From: CALLPQ01 sp964421675
GTDB lineage: Bacteria; Pseudomonadota; Alphaproteobacteria; Caulobacterales; Parvularculaceae
DNA length: 64,000 nucleotides
Assembly (NCBI GenBank): GCA_964421675.1
Contig: CAYQXV010000007.1
Span: 24,541 to 88,540, forward strand
Direction: 5' to 3'
Below are positions 1 to 6,793 of the stretch, in pieces. A program made the translations under genes and the position numbers. The notes under the pieces are model-generated. The model saw only the letters and a program-made list of their open reading frames with translations. It searched no databases and was not told where the DNA came from. Numbering within the stretch: position 1 is the first letter of the stretch; each line of letters starts with the position of its first letter.

Positions 1-606
1 TGCATTGATGAGCTTGCACGCCATGCTGGTTTGTTTGATAAAATTTCGGCGATCACTGAGCGGGCAATGCGCGGTGAGCTGGATTTTGATGCCGCACTTA
101 AAGAACGCGTTGCCATGCTCGAAGGATTATCGACCAGCGTGCTGGAAGAAACCTATACGCAAAATATAAGCTTTACCTCCGGGGCAAAAACCCTGATTGC
201 GACCATGAAAGCAAACGGCGCTTACACGGCATTAGTATCGGGCGGATTTACATTTTTTACCAACCGGGTCCGCGATGCATTGGGGTTCGATCATGACCGG
301 GCAAACACTCTTGAGATTATCGATCAAACTCTAAGTGGGCATGTCGGGGAGCCAATCCTTGGGCGCATGGCAAAAGCACAAGCGCTTGAAGAGCTTTGCC
401 ATCAGCAAAGCCTGGAGCTATCGCAGACTATTGCAGTTGGCGATGGCGCGAATGATCTTTCAATGCTGGAATTGGCAGGCATGGGCGTTGCCTTCCATGC
501 AAAACCCGCAACCGCGCAAGCTGCCTCCTATTGCCTTCACCATGCAGACTTAACCGGATTGCTCTATTTGCAGGGAATCGCCGCCGAGGACCACGTCCAA
601 GTCTAA
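1..606 (+). CDS. serB: Phosphoserine phosphatase, 3' part (5' end outside window)
   Basis: SerB hydrolyses phosphoserine to serine, the last step of serine synthesis, in the cytoplasm. The frame is open from base 1, so the gene starts upstream and the N-terminal HAD motif I with the nucleophile Asp is not visible. The visible part has the family signature ITERAMRGELDF, motif II as VSGGF (near bases 235-250) and motif IV as GDGANDLSML (near 439-470). These order the Mg2+ site in HAD phosphatases. The C-terminus is intact, with stop TAA at 604-606. It is followed by a gene-free region of about 650 bases. Confidence 0.93.
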   Translation, partial: CIDELARHAGLFDKISAITERAMRGELDFDAALKERVAMLEGLSTSVLEETYTQNISFTSGAKTLIATMKANGAYTALVSGGFTFFTNRVRDALGFDHDRANTLEIIDQTLSGHVGEPILGRMAKAQALEELCHQQSLELSQTIAVGDGANDLSMLELAGMGVAFHAKPATAQAASYCLHHADLTGLLYLQGIAAEDHVQV

Positions 607-630
607 TTTTCAATTTTGGAAATAAAGAAG

Positions 631-932
631 GGACGGAGCGAGAAGTGCTTGGGGGGAGAGAGATATCCCGCTCCGTCATACTGCCAAAGCAGTAACTTCG
701 AAATACTTTTACTGTCACTGAAAGAAGGGGCGGCGAAGCAAAGAGTGCTTGGGGGGGAGAGAGAAAACTTCGCTCCGCCAAAACTGCGTCTGCAGTTACC
801 CTACAGTGTACTCAACTAAAACCAGCCACTAGCGAACGTAATACACAGCGTCCTAGCTGGGTGGCGAGACAGATCATCGCGTGGGGGAGAGATACGCCAC
901 CTGCCTCGCCGGTCACCAGTTGCCCAGCGACC
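631..932. repeat. Three diverged tandem hairpin modules (candidate structured RNAs)
   Basis: Three modules follow each other. Module 1 has a perfect 9-bp stem (632-640 with 669-677). Module 2 pairs 729-738 with 768-779, with a 2-nt bulge. Module 3 pairs 863-872 with 901-910 with one mismatch, plus an inner 4-bp stem 879-882/894-897. Each large loop has the same core on the plus strand, a run of 5-7 G followed by AGAGA, preceded in modules 1 and 2 by GTGCTT. Modules 1 and 2 are each followed by a small hairpin (680-693 and 782-797); a weaker one follows module 3 (911-932). Stem sequences differ while pairing and loop core persist, which points to RNA structure. On the minus strand the loops read CTCTCTCCCCCC, like the anti-Shine-Dalgarno loops of some alphaproteobacterial sRNAs. 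The transcribed strand is unknown. Confidence 0.6.
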
Positions 933-1257
933 ATCTACATATGGAGAGTTGGTTGGGGTATCGAACGGCTGAATTATGACCAAACAAAGACGCGTCCTCA
1001 CGAAATGTTCGCAATTGCCGCATAGATAATTATCAATAAATATCTACCAAAGATGCAATTGCTGCGACGCAGCAAAATTGAGGGCAAGTGTCTGCTATGT
1101 AATCTGCGGCACCCTAATTAACCGTTATAAACTAACGCTTTACAGGGGCGATATTGGTACATCAGTCACCACACTTAAATATTACAAAATATTTCAATTC
1201 GGCAAAAATCCAGCGATATTTATCGAATTTTTTTTCAATTAAATCGCAATGCGGCGA
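933..1257. other. Gene-free stretch, AT-rich
   Basis: No coding region is supported here. The only structure I see is a short inverted repeat TAGATA/TATCTA (1024-1029 and 1041-1046) in an AT-rich context. It lies beyond the 3' end of the minus-strand J-domain gene. Confidence 0.4.
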
Positions 1258-1848
1258 TTATTGTTTATCAATTGTCGGCGTTTCAAGCTCGCCAAGCAAG
1301 ACAGACCTCGCATCATTTATCTTAGCGGCGAGATAATCACTGCCCCCATGGTCCGGATGGAGTTGCGAAATCAAGGTTTTATGCGCCTGTTTGATGTCCG
1401 ATTCTGTAGCGCCAATCTCCACCCCCAAAACCGCCCTCGCCTCGCCAGGTTCCAACTGATTGGCGGCTGGCTCTTTGCGGTCGCGATCTTCGCTAGACGG
1501 CATTGTCTGTTCAAACTGGTCCACAATTCTGCCCCGAAAGACTTCAATCGCGGCAATACATGCCGATGCGAACAACAGCATAAATCCAACAGGCCAATAT
1601 TTGGTCGCGAAAAATACCGCGCACAAAGCAAGCACGATGATAACGCGCAACAAGACCTGTTTGTCTTGCAGCTTTTCGATAACCCCATTGATGGTTTTTT
1701 TTGGCAATGTGCTCTCAGCACTTTGGGCGTTTTTTAGCGACGTTATCTCTTTACGCTTGGCGGCGTCTGGGCGCGCCTCACGGGCAATGAGCACCAGCAA
1801 ATAGCCAGAAGCCAATAAGGCGAGTACAAAGAAAATCAGTCCAAGCAT
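1258..1848 (-). CDS. Membrane-anchored J-domain protein
   Basis: This 196-residue protein is predicted to be an inner-membrane co-chaperone that stimulates a cytoplasmic DnaK. Hydrophobic segments lie at about residues 1-21 and 66-101, the second long enough for two spans. A C-terminal J-domain follows at about 135-188, with the diagnostic HPD tripeptide at 164-166 followed by HGGSD, as in Tim14/DjlA-like proteins. There is no Gly/Phe region or zinc finger, so it is not DnaJ itself. An RBS-like GAAGG precedes the ATG. It is the last gene of a compact minus-strand group, 9 bases after the DksA-type gene. Its client is unknown. Confidence 0.8.
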   Translation of the reverse strand: MLGLIFFVLALLASGYLLVLIAREARPDAAKRKEITSLKNAQSAESTLPKKTINGVIEKLQDKQVLLRVIIVLALCAVFFATKYWPVGFMLLFASACIAAIEVFRGRIVDQFEQTMPSSEDRDRKEPAANQLEPGEARAVLGVEIGATESDIKQAHKTLISQLHPDHGGSDYLAAKINDARSVLLGELETPTIDKQ

Positions 1849-1857
1849 AAAAAACCT

Positions 1858-2220
1858 TCACTGAGCACATCCTACGCACATCTGTACCAGCGGGTCGATA
1901 GCCAATCGCTTTGGTGCGATTGCCTCGCCGCACGCTTCGCACCAACCATACTCTTTATTTTCAAGACGCAATAGCGCTTGATCTATTCTACGCAAATCCA
2001 GTTTACGCCGTTGTTCCTGGGCATTTGCCATAGCTTGTTGCTGCAAGGCGTCCTGACGCGATAAACGGCCGACGCTTTGTTGATCGAGGGTGACCGGCGC
2101 GCGTGCAGCCTTCGCGTTTTCCGATTGCTGTAACAGATCTAAACGCAAATCTTCCAAGATGCGGCGCACATTCGAGTCATTGCTTGTGCCATTAGGGGCA
2201 TCATTGCGTTTCGGCGCCAT
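1858..2220 (-). CDS. TraR/DksA family zinc-finger protein
   Basis: This 120-residue protein has an N-terminal helical, Gln-rich region (about 15-85) and a C-terminal C4 zinc finger with Cys94, Cys97, Cys115 and Cys118 (CEAC and CVGC). This is the layout of TraR/DksA proteins, which insert a coiled coil into the RNA polymerase secondary channel. It is shorter than DksA (about 150 residues), and I do not see the paired Asp residues at the coiled-coil tip. A canonical DksA role is therefore uncertain. It lies 4 bases after holC and 9 bases before the J-domain gene, in one apparent operon. Confidence 0.82.
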   Translation of the reverse strand: MAPKRNDAPNGTSNDSNVRRILEDLRLDLLQQSENAKAARAPVTLDQQSVGRLSRQDALQQQAMANAQEQRRKLDLRRIDQALLRLENKEYGWCEACGEAIAPKRLAIDPLVQMCVGCAQ

Positions 2221-2224
2221 CGCA

Positions 2225-2806
2225 TCACCCCTGTTTTTCCCAGCGCCCCTGCTCCGATTGACGCCAATAGGTCAATTCCTGCGCATCATCCCCATTTTGA
2301 TTTGCATCGCGTATGCGCTTCCACAGATCTCTGGCAGCCCCAATCGCAACGTCATCATTTCCATCGAAAATCGCAACGCACCGCTCAAATTGATTGAGGC
2401 TTTTAACATCAACATAGCCACTATGGACCATGAACAATATGTTCGCTTGATTGGGATTACTCAGCGCACCATCACCCGGCACGCCCTCAACCTCATCGAG
2501 TGAGGAAAGCAAAATTGGTTCGCTCTCACAGTCCTCGCAGCCAGCAGAAAGAGCGTGGGGAATAAAACTATCCTCGCGCTCAGTCCAAAGGGCTTCATTC
2601 AACGGGGCGAGTTGGTCTTGAGCGCCAGAAACAATAAGCGCTTTCCAGCCGCGTTGCAGACTTTTCTCCAAAAGTCCCGGCAGGACAATTGTTAAGCTTG
2701 TTGTTTCCAAGTGGTAAAAAAGAATATCTATTTCATTTTCCTCTTTACGGCACGCGCAACTGTTACTCGGTATCGCCGCTTTCAATTTGTGTACGCACAA
2801 ACTCAT
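2225..2806 (-). CDS. holC: DNA polymerase III subunit chi (start uncertain)
   Basis: HolC is the clamp-loader accessory subunit that contacts SSB. Family features are the N-terminal ILFYHLE, then GLLEKSLQRGWKALI, and a C-terminal RGRW-like tail (YWRQSEQGRWEKQG). The only ATG in frame is at 2806, deep inside the 3' end of pepA, giving about 25 residues not expected in the family. Homologues normally start just before ILFYHLE, at about 2731. There the frame has only ATA (2731) and ATT (2725), behind an AGAGGA Shine-Dalgarno-like sequence. An ATG with good spacing at 2736 is out of frame and meets TAG after two codons. Either the start is non-canonical, the N-terminus is extended, or one base is wrong. 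Confidence 0.82.
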   Translation of the reverse strand: MSLCVHKLKAAIPSNSCACRKEENEIDILFYHLETTSLTIVLPGLLEKSLQRGWKALIVSGAQDQLAPLNEALWTEREDSFIPHALSAGCEDCESEPILLSSLDEVEGVPGDGALSNPNQANILFMVHSGYVDVKSLNQFERCVAIFDGNDDVAIGAARDLWKRIRDANQNGDDAQELTYWRQSEQGRWEKQG

Positions 2807-4265
2807 CTAGCAGGCGCACGCCATATCCTGAACCGCCTTTGGGACCGGTAATTTTGTCTTTTTCATTCCAGGCCATACCCGCAATGTCGAGATGGGCCCA
2901 ATCCACGCCGTCTTTGACAAAATTGCCCAAAAACGCGGCCGCTGTTGACGACCCGGCCCATCGCCCACCAATATTTTTCATATCAGCAATGGGCGACTTG
3001 ATCATATCATAATGGGTTTTCGTAAGCGGCATGTGCCACAAATTATCCCCTGACGATTTGCCTGACTCAATTAGTTTTTCCGCAAGCTGATCATTATTTG
3101 AAAACAGACCGCCAAACTCATGAGCCAATGCCACAAGGATTGCCCCGGTCAGTGTTGCCAAATCGACAACGACCTTGGGATTGTAGGTTTCTTGCGCCCA
3201 CCACATCGCATCCGCCAGAACCAGTCGCCCTTCAGCATCTGTATTCAACACTTCAATGGTCTGGCCGGACATGCTGGTGACAACATCGCCGGGTCTTTGC
3301 GCATTCCCGTCTGGCATATTTTCAACCAGCCCGATCACGCCAACAACATTTGCCTTGGCCTTACGAGAAGCGATGGCCATCATCGCGCCAGTAACCGCAC
3401 CAGCACCGCCCATATCCCACTTCATATCTTCCATGCCAGCTGGTGGCTTGAGAGAGATACCGCCCGTATCAAACGTAACACCCTTGCCAACAAAACAAGT
3501 TACAGGATCTGATTTACTTGCACCGCGCCACTCCATGGCAACAAGTTTACTTTCACGGACCGACCCCTGCCCGACACCGAGCAAGGAGCCCATGCCAAGT
3601 TTAGCCATTTCTTTTTCGCCGAGAATTTTAACTTTCAAGCCAACGCTCTCAAGTTCGCGGCAGCGTTGCGCAAAACTCTCAGGATAAAGAACATTTGGCG
3701 GCTCGCTTACCAAGTCGCGTGTCAGGAATATGCCATCCGCCAATGTCTCAAGCTCGCTATAAACAGTTTTCGATGCAGGATCCGCATCGTAAATGCCTAT
3801 CTTTGACAGGACCATTTTCTCATTTTTTTCCTGCGTGGTGCGATATTGATTAAACGTATAGGTGCGCAACCGCGCGCCAAACGCAATATGAGCCGCCGTC
3901 AGCTCATCTGACAAAGCCGGTGAGGAAAATCCATCTAACGCAAACAAAACGCTTTTCTCGCGTAGCACCATCACTTTGGCTGCAGCGCGGGCACCAACAT
4001 TTTCAGCCTTGTGCTTGGTAAATGCTCCTGCTTTACCGGCACCAACAAGAACGATGTGCCCATTATTGACACCCGCCGGTCCGGCAATCACAACGCTCTG
4101 GCCCGCTTTCCCCACAAACCCGGATGCTTTGGCCGCGCGCACCAATGCCCCGCGCGTTGCCTTATCGTAAAACTTGTAGGCCGACCCCTCTTTTTGGCTT
4201 TCGAAACAAGGAATGATAACGGCACCGGTTTTTGGCATCGCCGCTTTCGAAAATGTCACCTGCAT
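2763..4265 (-). CDS. pepA: Leucyl aminopeptidase (M17)
   Basis: PepA is a cytoplasmic hexameric dizinc/manganese aminopeptidase that removes N-terminal residues from peptides. Its 500 residues match the family length. The M17 signature NTDAEGRL is at 341-348 with the catalytic Arg347. The metal-binding stretch VGKGVTFDTGG is at about 259-269, with Lys261 and Asp266. The N-terminal macro-like domain spans about 1-170. It is the first gene of the minus-strand group with holC, the DksA-type gene and the J-domain gene, and is divergent from lptF across 135 bases. The pepA-holC adjacency is common in proteobacteria. Confidence 0.96.
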   Translation of the reverse strand: MQVTFSKAAMPKTGAVIIPCFESQKEGSAYKFYDKATRGALVRAAKASGFVGKAGQSVVIAGPAGVNNGHIVLVGAGKAGAFTKHKAENVGARAAAKVMVLREKSVLFALDGFSSPALSDELTAAHIAFGARLRTYTFNQYRTTQEKNEKMVLSKIGIYDADPASKTVYSELETLADGIFLTRDLVSEPPNVLYPESFAQRCRELESVGLKVKILGEKEMAKLGMGSLLGVGQGSVRESKLVAMEWRGASKSDPVTCFVGKGVTFDTGGISLKPPAGMEDMKWDMGGAGAVTGAMMAIASRKAKANVVGVIGLVENMPDGNAQRPGDVVTSMSGQTIEVLNTDAEGRLVLADAMWWAQETYNPKVVVDLATLTGAILVALAHEFGGLFSNNDQLAEKLIESGKSSGDNLWHMPLTKTHYDMIKSPIADMKNIGGRWAGSSTAAAFLGNFVKDGVDWAHLDIAGMAWNEKDKITGPKGGSGYGVRLLDEFVRTQIESGDTE

Positions 4266-4400
4266 TTAGAGGCTCCCTAGGGTTTGTTGTTCTAACAGCT
4301 CGTTCAATCGAGCTAACTTTACGCATTTTGCCTATTCTGACTAAGCCGAGCCCCAGAAGAATGCAATCTTGTTGTCTCAACTCGACCCCTTTTCATAGAC

Positions 4401-5588
4401 GTGATAAGGGTAGCTCAGAAGATTTTCTCCATCGGACGGGTCCCTTTGAAAAGCCTAGATCGTTATATTTTAAACCAGTTTATTGGCCCGTTCGCGATGA
4501 TTATCACTGTGCTGACGCTGGTGATCTGGATGACACAAAGCCTGCAGCGCATTGATCTTGTGCTTGAAAACGGGCGCGGTATTGGTCTGTTCTTATATAT
4601 CACAATACTCATCATTCCGAGTTTACTTGTGATTCTGATTCCCTTTTCTCTTTTTGGGGCCTGCCTTTATTCTTTTTATCGAATGCACTCCGACAGTGAA
4701 ATTGCGGTAATTTTTGCATCAGGGGTCAGTCGCAGCCGGGTTGCCATGCCGGTGCTCGCCGTTACGTTTATTGGGGCGCTGGCCACCCTTTATGTGGCCC
4801 TTGATCTCAGCCCCAGAACCTACCGTATTTTGAAAAAAGAAATTCTCGATATCAGAACCGATTTTGCAAGCTCGGTTCTCAAGAGCGGTGAATTCAATAC
4901 GGTCATCAATGGCTTTACGATCTATGTCCGCGAAGTCCGACCCAATAATGGCTTTTTAGGATTGCTGGTGAGCGATTATCGCAATCCTAATTCCACACAA
5001 GCCTATATGGCCGAGCGCGGCATTATTCGCGATGGTCCAAATGGACCCGTCTTGGTTTTAGCCGATGGTAATTTTCAACGCCAACGCAGTGATGGTAGCG
5101 TGCAGATTGTCCCGTTCGAACGCACGACAATCGATATTGCTGCCTATCAACAAAATGAAACCTTGCAGCTGGAAATAACCGAGCGATATTTATCGGAACT
5201 GCTTCATCCCGACCTGAGTAAGGAATGGGAAAGACAAAATGCCGGGAAAATGCTCGCTGAAGCCCATGCGCGATTGGCATGTCCTTTTCATGCGTTTGCC
5301 TATGTCTTGATCGGCGTGTTCGCGCTCATTGGCGGGGCCTATAATCGCCGAGGATATATTTTACGAATTGTGCTGGCAGGCGTTAGTGTTATCGTTCTCA
5401 AAGTGCTTGGATTCGTGGTGCAGTCATTCTCCGCAGATACCGGCATTCAATGGATTCAATATGCCTTGCCAATTAGCATCTGTTTTATCGCCATTGCCTT
5501 ACTCTTTGATCTGGTGCCGACGCTAAAACGCATGCGACATGACGCAGCAATGACAAAAGCGCTTGCAGAAAGTCCGGTAGAGGGATGA
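4401..5588 (+). CDS. lptF: LPS export ABC transporter permease LptF
   Basis: LptF and LptG form the inner-membrane permease of the LptB2FG complex, which extracts lipopolysaccharide and passes it to the periplasmic Lpt bridge. This 395-residue protein has the YjgP/YjgQ layout: membrane spans near the N-terminus (about 25-50, 60-85, 100-125), a periplasmic jellyroll domain in the middle, and three spans near 300-375. The first in-frame start is GTG at 4401, which lacks a clear RBS. A TTG at 4446 follows GGACGGG and gives MKSLDRYILNQF, closer to the usual LptF N-terminus, so the true start may be 4446. The last bases overlap lptG as ATGA. Confidence 0.92.
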   Translation: MIRVAQKIFSIGRVPLKSLDRYILNQFIGPFAMIITVLTLVIWMTQSLQRIDLVLENGRGIGLFLYITILIIPSLLVILIPFSLFGACLYSFYRMHSDSEIAVIFASGVSRSRVAMPVLAVTFIGALATLYVALDLSPRTYRILKKEILDIRTDFASSVLKSGEFNTVINGFTIYVREVRPNNGFLGLLVSDYRNPNSTQAYMAERGIIRDGPNGPVLVLADGNFQRQRSDGSVQIVPFERTTIDIAAYQQNETLQLEITERYLSELLHPDLSKEWERQNAGKMLAEAHARLACPFHAFAYVLIGVFALIGGAYNRRGYILRIVLAGVSVIVLKVLGFVVQSFSADTGIQWIQYALPISICFIAIALLFDLVPTLKRMRHDAAMTKALAESPVEG

Positions 5589-6676
5589 GTTTTACGCTTG
5601 CACGCTATATTGCCTGGAGATTGATCGCGAGTGTTGGCGGGCTGTTTATCGCCTTCACCGCATTAATCATGATCATTGATCTCATAGAAAATATGCGCTT
5701 TGCAGGAAAATATGCCAATGGCTCTTTGCTCTTTGCCCTAAAAATCACGGCGCTGCGCGCGCTCAGCCTCAGTCAGGTTTTATCGCCGTTCCTATTCTTG
5801 TTTGGGGCCTTGTGGTGTTTCCAGCAACTCAATAAACGCTCGGAAATCTCCGTCATGCGCTCGGCGGGTCTTTCGGTATGGCGGGTTCTCGCCCCCACAG
5901 CCCTTACCGCCCTTTTCACCGGCATTTTATTGATCACGGTCGTTGACCCGGTTTCAACGCGCATGCTGGCTCACTCCGAAAAGATGAAGAATGATATACG
6001 CGGCAAACGTACCAGTGTGGTGAAGTTTTTAAATGACGGCATCTGGCTGCGCCAAACCCTCGATGAGGGCGCCTTGTTGATCAATGCCAGAAGCATCAAT
6101 GAGAAAGATGGAATTTTAGGGGCAGTCACCGTCTTTGAAGTCGATGCAAAAGGGGCTCTATCAGAGCGAATTGATGCGCCGGAGGGATATCTAGAAGATT
6201 CAAAACTGGACATGCGATATGCCAAAGTCAGACTGCCGGGCGACCCTCTGGCGAAAAGCTATGACAGTTACAAAATTCCGATCAATCTTTCCGCGCAAGA
6301 TCTCAGCGAACAGGTCGCCGCGCCAGAGACCATCTCCTTGTGGAATCTGAACCGATTTATTCGCCTAGCCCAAGCCACCGGGCTGTCCACACGCGCCTAC
6401 TATCTGCGCTATCACGATCTGTTATCGACGCCCTTAAAACTCCTTGGGATGGTGTTGATTGCCGCCGGCTTTTCTATGCGCCCAACGCGGATGGGTGGGG
6501 CGCTAGTCCTGGTCGTGTTTTCAATCGCAACGGGATTTATCCTTTATATAATCACCGAAATCGCGACTGCTTTGGGGGAAGCAGGAAGCGTTCCGCTGGT
6601 TGTGGCCGCCTGGAGCCCGGCTATTATCGCCACTTTGCTGGCAATAACGGGACTATTGCATCTTGAAGACGGCTAA
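5585..6676 (+). CDS. lptG: LPS export ABC transporter permease LptG
   Basis: This is the second permease subunit of LptB2FG (363 residues), with the same fold as LptF: TM1-3 in about the first 125 residues, a periplasmic beta-jellyroll, then TM4-6 at about 265-355. The ATG overlaps the lptF stop by four bases, so the two are translationally coupled. lptD follows 117 bases downstream, making an lptF-lptG-lptD unit in which both the start and the end of the export route are encoded. The ATPase LptB and the bridge protein LptA are not in this window. Confidence 0.93.
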   Translation: MSFTLARYIAWRLIASVGGLFIAFTALIMIIDLIENMRFAGKYANGSLLFALKITALRALSLSQVLSPFLFLFGALWCFQQLNKRSEISVMRSAGLSVWRVLAPTALTALFTGILLITVVDPVSTRMLAHSEKMKNDIRGKRTSVVKFLNDGIWLRQTLDEGALLINARSINEKDGILGAVTVFEVDAKGALSERIDAPEGYLEDSKLDMRYAKVRLPGDPLAKSYDSYKIPINLSAQDLSEQVAAPETISLWNLNRFIRLAQATGLSTRAYYLRYHDLLSTPLKLLGMVLIAAGFSMRPTRMGGALVLVVFSIATGFILYIITEIATALGEAGSVPLVVAAWSPAIIATLLAITGLLHLEDG

Positions 6677-6793
6677 TTGGTGTAAATTTCCACCCTCAAT
6701 ATCTCACGCTTAGATCGCAACGCCGCTTGCGCGCCTCCCCCGCCTTGGCTACTTTACGGGTATTGATTCGATTACCCCAAGGCGGGCAAGGTA

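Noticed and set aside
651..760. G-rich GGGGGGAGAG runs as ribosome binding sites
   Set aside because: No start codon with a credible frame follows; they lie in the loops of repeated hairpins.
2728..2736. ATG at 2736 as the holC start
   Set aside because: It is out of frame with the HolC homology and meets TAG after two codons.
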